Assembly (NCBI GenBank): GCA_017643365.1
Contig: JAEPNO010000004.1
Location: forward strand, 194,904 to 258,903
Reading direction: 5' to 3'
DNA length: 64,000 nt
Source: Balneolaceae bacterium
GTDB taxonomy: Bacteria; Bacteroidota; Rhodothermia; Balneolales; Balneolaceae
Made by a program: the position numbers and the translations under genes. This document shows, piece by piece, positions 45,259-54,946 of this stretch. The first letter of the stretch is position 1. Each line of letters begins with the position of its first letter. A model generated the notes under the pieces. That model had not been told where the DNA came from and made no database searches. It saw only the letters and a program-made list of their open reading frames with translations.

Positions 45259-46182
45259 ATGCCGCGATGTAGTAAATGTGGAGGTAAGATTGTATTCAGA
45301 TATATAGATGGATCACCGGTACCTATACATCTATCCGGGGGTTGCTCGGGAAGTGGAAGTTATTCCAATGGGAATAACAGTACATTAAGTGAAAGTGCTC
45401 GACGCAGAATTATTAAAAGTTTCACTATTCCAAATGCTACCTGTCCGGTTTGTGGAGACACCGTTTTCTATTATCAAAACGAATACGGTTCGAAAGTCTT
45501 TTTTGATGAACTTGGTCCGCCTTGGACTAAGCATCCCTGTACTGATACTCAAAAAGGAAAATGGTCGCCACGCTTCCTAAAAGAGATGCCAAAATCATTA
45601 CGAAGTAGAAGTTTATGGGTCAAATTCTATCCACAATCGCATGAACCAATTGTAAATGGTAATAGATCTCACATTATCGAGTGGAAGGGTTTTTATAAAA
45701 ATCCAGACGATGGGTACAGTGAAGTTATTCGATTTGTGACCAGATCAAAGTACCCAACCGAACAACTCAATCTTAATACTGCATACATAGCTAACTCAGA
45801 TGAAGGCTTTTTGAAAATATGCTTAATAACAAAAGGGAAAAGTCCGCATTTAACAGTTCTAACTTCTACTGAAAAAGTATACATACGTACTGAAGGTAAT
45901 CGTAGAACTTATTATATCATGAGAAAAAGGGGATTACCTAAAAATGGATCTAAAAAATCTATTAAAAGTTCTACGAAAAATATAACAGATTATGTGGATA
46001 TCGAACCAATGGATCAGTTAATACACTGTCCGATATGTTCAAATTCCTTTAGCAATGAAAGAGGATTAAAAACTCATTTAAAACAGCATTGGCAATCTGA
46101 GACTTTGGGCATATTTGAACACTTGGAATTTGATGAATGGGTGAAAGTGATTTTTAAGCTGAATAATAATGTAAATGAATAA
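45259..46182 (+). CDS. Zinc-finger protein with C-terminal C2H2 finger
   Basis: A 307-residue protein. The N-terminus has Cys pairs (CSKCGGKIV; CPVCGDTVFYYQNEYG). The C-terminus has a textbook C2H2 finger, CPICSNSFSNERGLKTHLKQH, with spacing C-x2-C-x12-H-x3-H. The middle is alpha/beta without a known fold. It starts four bases after hsdS. It may bind DNA as a specificity or accessory factor for the RM system or the helicase downstream. Confidence 0.7.
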   Translation: MPRCSKCGGKIVFRYIDGSPVPIHLSGGCSGSGSYSNGNNSTLSESARRRIIKSFTIPNATCPVCGDTVFYYQNEYGSKVFFDELGPPWTKHPCTDTQKGKWSPRFLKEMPKSLRSRSLWVKFYPQSHEPIVNGNRSHIIEWKGFYKNPDDGYSEVIRFVTRSKYPTEQLNLNTAYIANSDEGFLKICLITKGKSPHLTVLTSTEKVYIRTEGNRRTYYIMRKRGLPKNGSKKSIKSSTKNITDYVDIEPMDQLIHCPICSNSFSNERGLKTHLKQHWQSETLGIFEHLEFDEWVKVIFKLNNNVNE

Positions 46183-46228
46183 ATTCATAGTTGATAAATA
46201 GAAACTGGATAGCAAAAAGGGGAATGAA

Positions 46229-49200
46229 ATGGCAAATGTACAGGAAGCTTTAGAGAAAGCAAGACAAGAGTTATTAGACTCCTCGCTAAGAAATCGATTG
46301 ATTAACTATAAAGAATCGAAGCGATTCTCTCTTACTGTTATTGAAGAGAGCTCAAAAGAAGTGTTTGATATATTAGTTCGAGACGGTAGGCAAATGACGT
46401 TTGCACCCATACCGGAGAAAGAGAAAGATTTGTTTGAAGGTGATGAAGAGAATGGAGCTGAAAATGAAGTCTATATCCCTCTGCCCATTGAAGACGAGAA
46501 TTTTGATAATTCGAAATTAACTGATACGGTGCTTCAAACGCACCATACCGAAGCGGTGCTACAGCGAAAGCTACGATCAATCAATTCAATGGCAAGAACT
46601 TCTATCGAGGAACAAGGGGTTAACTTGCTTTACCTTGCCCTAGGTACATTGCGGTGGTACGAAAGTGATGCCTCTGATATCGAACGAATTGCTCCTTTGT
46701 TAATGGTTCCGGTTGAGTTAACAAGAGTATCGGTAAAGAGCCGTTTCAAAGTTCAGTACAACGGAGATGATTGCGGGTTAAATATTTCACTATTCAACAA
46801 GCTGAAAAAAGAGTTCGGTATCGATTACGATATCGATTCATTTGATACAGATGATTCTGATATAGAAAGCCTTTTTAAAGAAATCTCAGAGAAAATCTCT
46901 GAAAGTGAACGTTGGAGGGTAGAAAAGGATGACATTCGAATAGGATTCTTTTCGTTTACAAAATTTCTAATGTATAAAGATCTTGATCCTGAAAGCTGGC
47001 CGGAATCTCATAGCCCTGAAAACCATGAAGTTATAGGTTCATTATTAGGTAGTGGTTTTGATTATGAAGAAGGAGTATTAGGAGGAGAGGAAGGAGAGAT
47101 TAAGTATGATGATCTATTTCATATAATGCCGGCAGATAGCTCTCAGGAAGAAGTAATTAGGTCGTTACGGGCTGGAATTAATGCCATTGTTCAAGGACCG
47201 CCCGGTACAGGTAAATCGCAAACAATCACCAATATTATTTCCGATTATGTAGCACGGGGTAAGAAAGTGCTATTTGTGGCAGAAAAATTGGCAGCTCTAA
47301 ATGTTGTTGCTAAGAGACTTTCCAATACAGGCTTAGGCGATATAATGCTGGAACTGCATAGCCACAAAGCAAAAAAGAAAGAAGTTTTAAAGGAGTTAGA
47401 GAAAACACTTAATCTCTCGAAACCAAGGATAAGTCAGGAATTTGAACAATTATTAAATCAGGCAGAGTTTGACAGAGAGCGGATTGTAGAGTATTGCAAT
47501 GCTGTAAACTCAAAAGTTAAAGACACTGATTTTACTCCCATTCAAGCATACGGGTACTACCTGAGAGCACAAGAAAAAATAGGTAAAGAACATATTCCCG
47601 AAATAGATCTGGAAAAGATCGAAATTGGAAACAAAACTCAATATTTGAACCTGCATCGTAAAATTGAAGAGGCACAATTTGTAGTAAATAAGAACGGGGA
47701 GAAAGGGAAAAACAAATTTTTCGGCGTAACGAACAGCAAGCTCGATTTTTATGAAGTAGGTAAATTGATCAAACAAATCAATGAATTATCAGGTCAGCTA
47801 AAAACCAATGCTTCTTCGCTAAGAACCAAATACTCATTACTTGATGACGTAAAGCAGATCGATAGTTTTTTGGATGTTCATTTGATCATTCGATTAGTAG
47901 AGCTACTTCAAAATAGACCTAACATTCGTGTATCCGACGAAAATGATGATCGTTTTAAGAATAAGATTACCCAATTAGATGCATTTCTGAAAAAAGCTGA
48001 ATCTGCGGAGAAGACCTTTAATAGTTATAAAGAGCTATTAATACCGAATACTTGGTCTGCTGATGTATTTAATCATCGGCAGAACGTCGTTATGCATGGA
48101 CAAAAGTGGTATAAGTTTATTTATAGTGCTTACAGAAATTCTGCATCCTTTCTAATGTCTTTACTGAAAGAGCCAAAGAAATTATCTAGTAATCAATTGT
48201 TAGAAATTGCTGACGCCATACTGGAACACGAAAACTTCTTAAAGGAAAAACAAACTATAAAAGAGAGTTTTGGAGAACTGTTTCCTGAAATAAGTTTCGA
48301 GTTGGGCACAAACTGGAAGCTGTTAGAGAAATACATTTCTTGGAGGGAAGAGGTTAATAGTGAAGAAACTCCTAAAGAGGTACGTTCTTTAATCTATAAT
48401 TTGTACACGGATTATGGCTCTCAATTATCGGATCTGAAAACAGACTCTGAATTAGAAAGAGATTATTTAAAAATTAAAGGGGAAATAGCTCATGTTTTCA
48501 ATGTTTTAGGGTATGAAAATGATGAAACAAACGAACCTATCAAAGTAGATCACCAAGAGATTGATAGAACAGTAGACTTACTGGCTGGTTGGGGCGAGAA
48601 TGAAGGAGAATTAAATGACTATATCCAACTATTAAAGCAGATCGATATCCTTAAACAAAATGGATTAGAGGTGTTTGAACCAATCCTTAAGAATTGGAAC
48701 CTTGCAAAATCACACCTCACTTACTTTTTTGAATATGTCTGGTTTACTAAAATTGCTCGAATTGCAACCAAAGAATTTGAAGCCATAAACCGCTTTGATG
48801 GAGAAACGCATAACACTACCATTGAGAAGTTTGTTAGTAACGAAGATAGAATACTTGATTTTAATACGTTAAGAGTAGCGCTACAACATTATGAAGGTCT
48901 GCCTAATCATAATGGCAGTTTGTCGGTTGGAGCTCTAGGTTTACTTCGAGGAGAGTTTGCAAAGAAGCGTAGGCATTTAGCCATTCGCAAATTAATGCAG
49001 AAAGCCGGTCAAGCAATTCAGGCTATTAAACCATTATTTATGATGAGCCCAATGTCTATCGCTCAATATATTCCACCGGGGCAAATTGAATTCGACCTCA
49101 TCTTATTTGATGAGGCTAGCCAAGTTAAACCTGTGGATGCTTTCGGCGCTATACTAAGGGGGAAACAAATTGTAGTAGTAGGAGACAGTAAACAACTACC

Positions 49201-50995
49201 TCCAACAAGTTTCTTTGATTCACTGAGTGATGATTCAGAGACAAAAGATGATGAAGATGAATTTTATGAAGTACAAACAGGTGATGTCGAAAGTATATTA
49301 ACCATGTTTCTTGCTAAAAATGCGCCCGAGAAAATGTTGAGATGGCATTATAGAAGTAAGCATGAGTCGCTAATTAGGGTTTCAAATCATGAATATTACG
49401 ATGGTAACTTGTTCATTTTTCCAAGCCCTTATGAAACAGACGATAGCAGAGGTTTGCAACTTCGGCACTTACCAGAAACTCATTATTTGCCGGGGAAAGG
49501 TGGAAGGATAAACCCGAAAGAAGCCGATGAAGTGGCAAAGGCAGCCTTTGAGCATGCAAGGAATCATCCAAATATGTCTCTGGGTATTGCTGCATTTAGC
49601 CAGGCGCAGGCAAGGGCAATCAGCGACAGAATAGAAGCAAAGTTGATAAATAACACAGACCCTAGTATCGAAGCTTATTTTAGCAATTCAGAGAATGCAG
49701 AACCTTTTTTCGTTAAAAATCTCGAGAATGTACAAGGCGATGAGCGTGAAGTAATTTTTGTATCCATTGGATATGGTAAGCAAGTAAATGGAAAGGTGTC
49801 AATGAATTTTGGACCTATTAATAAAGATGGTGGTGAAAGAAGACTAAATGTACTTTTTACCCGGGCAAGGAGAAAATGTGTGATTTTCTCAAATCTAACA
49901 CATGATGATATAGACTTAACTAGAACTCAAGCTGTAGGAGTAAAAGCACTAAAACGATTTTTAAAGTTCGCGAAAACTCGTGACCTAGAAATTCCACAAC
50001 TTGAATTAGATGAGGCAGATTCAATATTCGAAGAGCAGGTTGCTCAGGTATTGCTCGACCATGGATACAATATTTCAACACAAGTAGGTTCTGCTGGTTT
50101 CTTCATAGATATAGGTGTAAGGCATCCTGAATTAAATGGAACGTTCGTGCTTGCGATTGAATGTGATGGAGCTACGTATCATAGCAGTAGATTGGCTAGG
50201 GATCGAGATAAAACTCGTCAAGCAGTACTCGAAGCACAAGGTTGGACATTTCATCGAATATGGAGTACAGATTGGTTCCATAATCCTAAACGTGAAACAA
50301 AGAGATTAATAGATGCAGTTGAAAAATCTATAGCGAACTATAACGAGGGAAAAAATGGAAAAAAACACCGAGCTCAAACTAAAAAGGAAGTTGTAGTTCG
50401 GGAAGAAAATTCATCGCAAGATTCGAGCTTAGAAGAGCCACTAAATAATAATAACGACTATGTCACATCTAGTTTTGTGTTAAATATACACAGAGAGGGT
50501 TTTCATGAATATGCAAGTGCTCAATATGCAAACTGGATCCTTCAGGTTGTAAAAGATGAATCACCGGTACATAAAGATGTAGTTTTGTATCGTCTGAGAA
50601 CATCAGCAGATATTGGAAGAGCAGGTAAAAGGATTCAAGAAGCATTTGATTATGGTGTTAGGTATGCAGTTTCAAAAAACATGATTCAAAAGAGTGGTGA
50701 TATATTGCATGTTGATAACAAGATTAAAGTAAAACCACGGAATAGAGAGAACCTTGAATCCTTCGATAGAAAATTCGAATATATTCCACCACTGGAAATT
50801 GAGGCTGGTATAATCGAAGTGATAGAGCACAGTTATGGAGCAACTTCGGATGACATCTTCAGAAGCGTTTCTACTCAGCTTGGTTTTAAAAGAACTACCG
50901 TTGCAATGACGGATATAATGGAGAGTATTCTTGAAAAGCTCGAAAACAAAGGAGTTGTCAAAAAAGTTGATGAGATTTATCAAATAGTGAAATGA
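46229..50995 (+). CDS. Giant SF1 helicase with DUF4011, Vsr-like nuclease and DUF3320 parts
   Basis: A 1,588-residue protein. Residues 1-130 resemble DUF4011 (LEKARQELLDSSLRNRLINY). The helicase has Walker A IVQGPPGTGKSQT (about 320), LFDEASQVKPVDA and VVVGDSKQLPPTSFF (about 955-990), then YRSKHESLI and LNVLFTRARR. Residues about 1265-1355 form a Vsr/REase-like nuclease (GFFIDIGV; AIECDGATYHSS; WSTDWF). A DUF3320-like part follows (VHKDVVLYRLRTSADIGRAGKR). Such helicase-nucleases occur in defence islands. It has no gene-level partner I can name beyond its coupled neighbours. Confidence 0.85.
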   Translation: MANVQEALEKARQELLDSSLRNRLINYKESKRFSLTVIEESSKEVFDILVRDGRQMTFAPIPEKEKDLFEGDEENGAENEVYIPLPIEDENFDNSKLTDTVLQTHHTEAVLQRKLRSINSMARTSIEEQGVNLLYLALGTLRWYESDASDIERIAPLLMVPVELTRVSVKSRFKVQYNGDDCGLNISLFNKLKKEFGIDYDIDSFDTDDSDIESLFKEISEKISESERWRVEKDDIRIGFFSFTKFLMYKDLDPESWPESHSPENHEVIGSLLGSGFDYEEGVLGGEEGEIKYDDLFHIMPADSSQEEVIRSLRAGINAIVQGPPGTGKSQTITNIISDYVARGKKVLFVAEKLAALNVVAKRLSNTGLGDIMLELHSHKAKKKEVLKELEKTLNLSKPRISQEFEQLLNQAEFDRERIVEYCNAVNSKVKDTDFTPIQAYGYYLRAQEKIGKEHIPEIDLEKIEIGNKTQYLNLHRKIEEAQFVVNKNGEKGKNKFFGVTNSKLDFYEVGKLIKQINELSGQLKTNASSLRTKYSLLDDVKQIDSFLDVHLIIRLVELLQNRPNIRVSDENDDRFKNKITQLDAFLKKAESAEKTFNSYKELLIPNTWSADVFNHRQNVVMHGQKWYKFIYSAYRNSASFLMSLLKEPKKLSSNQLLEIADAILEHENFLKEKQTIKESFGELFPEISFELGTNWKLLEKYISWREEVNSEETPKEVRSLIYNLYTDYGSQLSDLKTDSELERDYLKIKGEIAHVFNVLGYENDETNEPIKVDHQEIDRTVDLLAGWGENEGELNDYIQLLKQIDILKQNGLEVFEPILKNWNLAKSHLTYFFEYVWFTKIARIATKEFEAINRFDGETHNTTIEKFVSNEDRILDFNTLRVALQHYEGLPNHNGSLSVGALGLLRGEFAKKRRHLAIRKLMQKAGQAIQAIKPLFMMSPMSIAQYIPPGQIEFDLILFDEASQVKPVDAFGAILRGKQIVVVGDSKQLPPTSFFDSLSDDSETKDDEDEFYEVQTGDVESILTMFLAKNAPEKMLRWHYRSKHESLIRVSNHEYYDGNLFIFPSPYETDDSRGLQLRHLPETHYLPGKGGRINPKEADEVAKAAFEHARNHPNMSLGIAAFSQAQARAISDRIEAKLINNTDPSIEAYFSNSENAEPFFVKNLENVQGDEREVIFVSIGYGKQVNGKVSMNFGPINKDGGERRLNVLFTRARRKCVIFSNLTHDDIDLTRTQAVGVKALKRFLKFAKTRDLEIPQLELDEADSIFEEQVAQVLLDHGYNISTQVGSAGFFIDIGVRHPELNGTFVLAIECDGATYHSSRLARDRDKTRQAVLEAQGWTFHRIWSTDWFHNPKRETKRLIDAVEKSIANYNEGKNGKKHRAQTKKEVVVREENSSQDSSLEEPLNNNNDYVTSSFVLNIHREGFHEYASAQYANWILQVVKDESPVHKDVVLYRLRTSADIGRAGKRIQEAFDYGVRYAVSKNMIQKSGDILHVDNKIKVKPRNRENLESFDRKFEYIPPLEIEAGIIEVIEHSYGATSDDIFRSVSTQLGFKRTTVAMTDIMESILEKLENKGVVKKVDEIYQIVK

Positions 50996-51123
50996 TGGTA
51001 ACTAAAATCAATCAAAAGCAATATATCATCTGCAATCGCAACAATGCGCGGATTGATTTAAGAGAACAAGTTTGCGATCGATTGGTTATGGAATTAGTGA
51101 AACAAATGCTGGAGGTAGGGTGA
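50995..51123 (+). CDS. 42-residue protein coupled to helicase and DnaJ genes
   Basis: The ATG overlaps the helicase stop (TGATG at 50993-50997), and its own stop overlaps the DnaJ gene ATG (TGATG at 51121-51125). The product is MVTKINQKQYIICNRNNARI followed by DLREQVCDRLVMELVKQMLEVG. Two coupled junctions on the same three genes suggest it is translated. Function unknown. Confidence 0.55.
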   Translation: MVTKINQKQYIICNRNNARIDLREQVCDRLVMELVKQMLEVG

Positions 51124-52745
51124 TGGGGGATTCAGAAAAACTTAAAAGAATGAGAGATCTTTTTAACCTTGAAGCGGATTATACGCTGACACAGCTTAAA
51201 GAGGCGTATAGAGATCTAGCACATGTTTGGCATCCGGATAAACATCAACATAATGAACGGTTAAGAAAAAAAGCCAACGATAAACTTATCGAGATAAATC
51301 AAGGATATAAATTTTTAAAAGTCTATTTAGAGAATAATGATAGTGAACACAGCTCTAATTCAAATAAAAATACAACTGGAGAGTCTTCATCAGTAGAGCG
51401 AGATAAATCATACGGTTGGCATGAGTATGAGACAAAAAAACAATATTACTCAGCGCCAAATATGAATAGTGGTAGTGAAAAGAAAAAAAATGATGATAAT
51501 GAAATAAAATTTACTGACCTGGAGCGAAAACCAAAATCTAGTTTAAAATTACCATTGATAACTTATATGTTTTTAGTGGTGTTGCTAGTATGGTTTGGCT
51601 TAAATGATTTTATGAGTAGTAATGAATTTGAAAAAAACACAAATATCTCAGTAGAAAAGCCATTCAAAAGAGAAGTAGCAAAACGTCTAGATGAATTTAA
51701 TGGCTTTAAAGAATTTAATTTTGGAATGAAAACGTCAGAAATTGAGGAGCTTGCTAAACCATTTAGTAAAGTTGAAAATGATAACAATAATCATCTAATA
51801 TTTAATTATATAAGTTACATGCAAAAAGAAGAGTATAACGAGCTTTTTCACGTGGGTAATTATCCTATAGATGGTATATATCTTCATTTTTTTAATGACT
51901 CTCTGTATCGAATTGGGATTAACTTCTCTGAAAATGATGAGAAATTGCTTGAGACTTTTAGTTATGCATATGGTGTTTCTTATAACAATGATTCATGGAC
52001 TAGAGGTGAGAAAGCACTAGAAGGGAAATCATGGTATGGTGATAGTACTTGGGCTTCAGTTTTAGGTACTAAAGACTACAACAATGATATAAAATGGGAT
52101 GCACTAGTAATAATGCATACTGAGCTCAATCGTAAAGCAATAAATTATGAAACAAACGAAAACAGGCGCGCCGGTGAAAATTTAAATGTTTATGGGCTGA
52201 ATGGTATAAACTTAAAAATGAGGATAGAAGATTTTCTTAGATACTTTAATAATCAGGTATCTATTGAGGAATTAGAATTCAATCAGAAAAAACTTATAGT
52301 TAACAAATTTTCTGAATTTAAAATCGGCTATTACCCAATTTCATCTTTGACGGGCTATTTTTTTAATGATTCGATGTATAGACTGGATATTGGTTTTGAT
52401 GATGAAAATAAAGACATATTCAAAACCTTTACTACCAGATTTCCAAATGCTGAAAAAACGTCAAAGTGGACATATGGGAACCCAGATAAGAAGTTAGCCG
52501 GACTAGAATATCAAACTAATACTCAAGTAGTTACACTATTAGGCACAAAATCTGGACGATTTAAAGAAAAGAGGAGACCTACGCTTGAAGAGCTAAGAAA
52601 TATTAAAATATATTCTGATGACGCTCCATCATTATCATTAGAGGAGCATGTTTGGGATACAGTTATTTTCAGGGATTTGGCATTAATCCAAGAAAAGCAA
52701 CAGTTCGAAAAAGATGCTCCAAAACGAGCTGCAGAAGATTTGTAA
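51123..52745 (+). CDS. Membrane DnaJ-domain protein with duplicated domain
   Basis: A 540-residue protein. The J domain has H37-P38-D39 in HVWHPDKHQH, so it can activate a DnaK-type Hsp70. A basic-polar linker is followed by one transmembrane helix (PLITYMFLVVLLVWFGL). The C-terminal half has two similar ~120-residue modules that share FFNDSLYRIGINF / FFNDSMYRLDIGF, GLNG/GFKEF-like starts and TLLGTK endings. The start at 51123 is chosen because the frame before it lacks a Shine-Dalgarno and this ATG is coupled. It is probably a defence accessory chaperone. Confidence 0.8.
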   Translation: MGDSEKLKRMRDLFNLEADYTLTQLKEAYRDLAHVWHPDKHQHNERLRKKANDKLIEINQGYKFLKVYLENNDSEHSSNSNKNTTGESSSVERDKSYGWHEYETKKQYYSAPNMNSGSEKKKNDDNEIKFTDLERKPKSSLKLPLITYMFLVVLLVWFGLNDFMSSNEFEKNTNISVEKPFKREVAKRLDEFNGFKEFNFGMKTSEIEELAKPFSKVENDNNNHLIFNYISYMQKEEYNELFHVGNYPIDGIYLHFFNDSLYRIGINFSENDEKLLETFSYAYGVSYNNDSWTRGEKALEGKSWYGDSTWASVLGTKDYNNDIKWDALVIMHTELNRKAINYETNENRRAGENLNVYGLNGINLKMRIEDFLRYFNNQVSIEELEFNQKKLIVNKFSEFKIGYYPISSLTGYFFNDSMYRLDIGFDDENKDIFKTFTTRFPNAEKTSKWTYGNPDKKLAGLEYQTNTQVVTLLGTKSGRFKEKRRPTLEELRNIKIYSDDAPSLSLEEHVWDTVIFRDLALIQEKQQFEKDAPKRAAEDL

Positions 52746-52793
52746 TCTAAGTAAGCTAGTTGGAATAATAAAAGTAGAGTTGAAGGGGAAGTG

Positions 52794-53570
52794 ATGAATG
52801 AGGCAAAAGTACAAGAAAGATTAAATCGGCTTGATGAATTATTAAAGCAATTACTAATATCATTAACTCAAAGTGATGTAACAACGTCTGATTTGATTTA
52901 TGAGTATCGTGAAGAACGAGCTGAGTTATTCCTAGAGCTCACAGAATCGAGGAAATTGCCTCAAATAAGTGATCCAGTACTACGATCAAACTTGAAACGA
53001 TATATTGAATATGGTGATGAGTTTGTAGCGAGCTGTAAACGGGACTCTAATGAAAATATTCGGGCATTTGGCAGAGCCTTAGAAGAAGAAATTAAGCCGG
53101 AATTTAACACTAAACGTGAGCAAGAAGTAGAATGGGATTTATTATTTGAGTGGTTCAATCCAAGTGAGTATGTGTATGCACAAATCGAATTAGCGCCCAT
53201 CATTTTAAAATACCTTGAATTGCCAGAGAAGCTCGAAAAACTGGTCTATGAACTAAAGCAATGTATTGCATTTCAAAATTATCTTTCTGCCGGTATCATG
53301 CTAAGAACTATCACCGAAATAGCAGTTAGTGATATTCTGACTCGTAATTACCCCCAGTATGAAAGTAAGTATGTATCTCTTGGGGAAAGACTCTCATTTC
53401 TGAGCGAAAAGAGTAAGTTTTCAACACCTGCTTCTATACTTAACCAATACAGAAGAGATCTCAATAAATGTGTGCACGGTGAAAAGCTAATCGATCGAAA
53501 AATCGTAAAGCAGTTCGTAAAAATTGTATTCAGTCAAATTGAGGAGTTGTATGAGAAGAGTGATATTTAA
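52794..53570 (+). CDS. DUF4145-like hypothetical protein
   Basis: A 258-residue helical protein. The C-terminus (CIAFQNYLSAGIMLRTITEIAV and KCVHGEKLIDRK) resembles the HEPN/DUF4145-like pattern R-x-x-x-E ... H-G. The upstream GTG at 52791 is less likely than the ATG at 52794, which has GAAGGGG before it. DUF4145 proteins often accompany restriction and toxin genes. Exact role unknown. Confidence 0.65.
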   Translation: MNEAKVQERLNRLDELLKQLLISLTQSDVTTSDLIYEYREERAELFLELTESRKLPQISDPVLRSNLKRYIEYGDEFVASCKRDSNENIRAFGRALEEEIKPEFNTKREQEVEWDLLFEWFNPSEYVYAQIELAPIILKYLELPEKLEKLVYELKQCIAFQNYLSAGIMLRTITEIAVSDILTRNYPQYESKYVSLGERLSFLSEKSKFSTPASILNQYRRDLNKCVHGEKLIDRKIVKQFVKIVFSQIEELYEKSDI

Positions 53571-53595
53571 TAGATATGTTAGTAAACATTATAAA

Positions 53596-53611
53596 TTCAC
53601 TTATAAGTGAA
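53596..53611. promoter_or_regulatory. Perfect 16-bp palindrome upstream of the TAC operon
   Basis: TTCACTTATAAGTGAA lies 36 bases before the toxin start, a suitable operator for the HTH antitoxin encoded in the operon. Confidence 0.6.
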
Positions 53612-53646
53612 ATTATTCAAAAAAAAGTGTACTTTGGTCATCCACA

Positions 53647-54126
53647 GTGAATTTCACATTAGTTAAACAAAGCGAATTAAGCGGCAGCAAAGCTACGGTG
53701 TACACTGTGCAACTCAGTGATGGAATTGATCTATTCGATCAATTCCTGAAAGAGAACATTGGAGGTTATCATGAAGACATCAACGACATACTGCAAAGGC
53801 TCCGAACTATTGCTACAAAGACTGGGGCTCAAAAAAACTACTTTAAACTACGTGAAGGCAAACCCGGAGATGGGGTTTCTGCATTGTACGACTCACCAAA
53901 AAAACACTTAAGGCTGTATTGCGTTAGGATGGGAAACTCAGTCATTATTCTTGGTGGCGGAGGACCAAAGACGACACGTACCTATCAAGAAGATCCGAAA
54001 CTTAATTATGAAGCTAACCTAATAAAACAAGTATCTAAAGAGATCACCGAAAAAATGAATACTAAATATCTTTGTTTTTCGGACGATGAATTAGAACTAG
54101 AAGGGGAATTAGTAATAACACCATGA
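53647..54126 (+). CDS. Probable RelE/HigB-like toxin of a TAC module
   Basis: A 159-residue protein with GTG start. The core (QKNYFKLREGKPGDGVSALYDS, then LRLYCVRMGNSVIILGGGGPK) is the RelE/ParE fold pattern with basic residues in the last strands. It is the first gene in the order toxin, HTH antitoxin, SecB-like chaperone, the same order as HigB1-HigA1-Rv1957 in Mycobacterium tuberculosis. It would cleave mRNA when freed. ATGA overlap with the antitoxin. Confidence 0.8.
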   Translation: MNFTLVKQSELSGSKATVYTVQLSDGIDLFDQFLKENIGGYHEDINDILQRLRTIATKTGAQKNYFKLREGKPGDGVSALYDSPKKHLRLYCVRMGNSVIILGGGGPKTTRTYQEDPKLNYEANLIKQVSKEITEKMNTKYLCFSDDELELEGELVITP

Positions 54127-54476
54127 GCATAACAACCAACAATACACTTTTAAGCGAACTACTTGCAGGAATCGATCCGCAAGAGCAAGCGAAAACAGAT
54201 AAGAGAATGACTCTTGCAACTAAAATTGCGAATGCCATAAAGTCGAAAGGACTTAAGAAAAAAGAATTTGCAGAACGAATGGGTAAAGTTCCATCTGAAA
54301 TCAGTAAATGGTTGAGTGGAACCCACAACTTTACAACCGATACTCTGATGGATATAGAAGCCGAGTTAGGTATCAAGCTTATCAACTTAGACAACTGGAC
54401 AAACTATGAGAAGTTTGAGAAAGTTGAAGTGAAGTCAAATATCAAGCAGGCACCTATCTATCGATTAGCAGGTTAA
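54123..54476 (+). CDS. HTH antitoxin of the TAC module
   Basis: A 117-residue HigA-like protein. The HTH is KSKGLKKKEFAERMGKVPSE then ISKWLSGTHNFTTDTLMDIE. The C-terminal ~40 residues (YEKFEKVEVKSNIKQAPIYR) are polar, like the chaperone-addiction region known in TAC antitoxins. It probably binds the upstream palindrome. Confidence 0.85.
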   Translation: MSITTNNTLLSELLAGIDPQEQAKTDKRMTLATKIANAIKSKGLKKKEFAERMGKVPSEISKWLSGTHNFTTDTLMDIEAELGIKLINLDNWTNYEKFEKVEVKSNIKQAPIYRLAG

Positions 54477-54478
54477 TC

Positions 54479-54919
54479 ATGAACTCTCCCATTCATTTTA
54501 AGAGATATGAGATCCTAAAGATTAACTTCTGTCATGACCGACCCGAAGAAAAGGCAGACATTTCTTTTCATATCCCACAACCAGAGCCGGTAATAAAAGT
54601 TAACCCTGATAATCGAAACGAGTTCATCGTAAAATTGAACTCAAAGATATTGCCAGATCCAGAAATTAAAGACTCCATTTGTCCTTTAACTCTAGAATTT
54701 GAATTGGTTGGATTCTTTGAGATACACGGTGAATTGGATTCAGATGAAAAGCACTTTCATATGACGGTGAGCGCACCAAGCATGCTATTTGGTATTGTTA
54801 GAAGTTGGGTTTCGCAAATAACAGCAGGATCAGGAATGCCACCAATTCTTTTGCCAAGTGTTCAATTTGGTGGTAAAAAAGAGAAAGAAGAAATAATCGA
54901 TGATAGCTTATCAGATTAA
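54479..54919 (+). CDS. SecB-like chaperone of the TAC module
   Basis: A 146-residue SecB-family protein. The match LVGFFEI ... APSMLFGIVRSWVSQITAGSGMPPILLPSVQF is the SecB C-terminal pattern. In a TAC the chaperone binds the antitoxin, protects it and lets it block the toxin. It lies two bases after the antitoxin stop. It may instead be a spare export chaperone, but the gene order argues for the TAC role. Confidence 0.85.
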   Translation: MNSPIHFKRYEILKINFCHDRPEEKADISFHIPQPEPVIKVNPDNRNEFIVKLNSKILPDPEIKDSICPLTLEFELVGFFEIHGELDSDEKHFHMTVSAPSMLFGIVRSWVSQITAGSGMPPILLPSVQFGGKKEKEEIIDDSLSD

Positions 54920-54946
54920 TTAGTTAATCATTATTAGGGGTAATCA

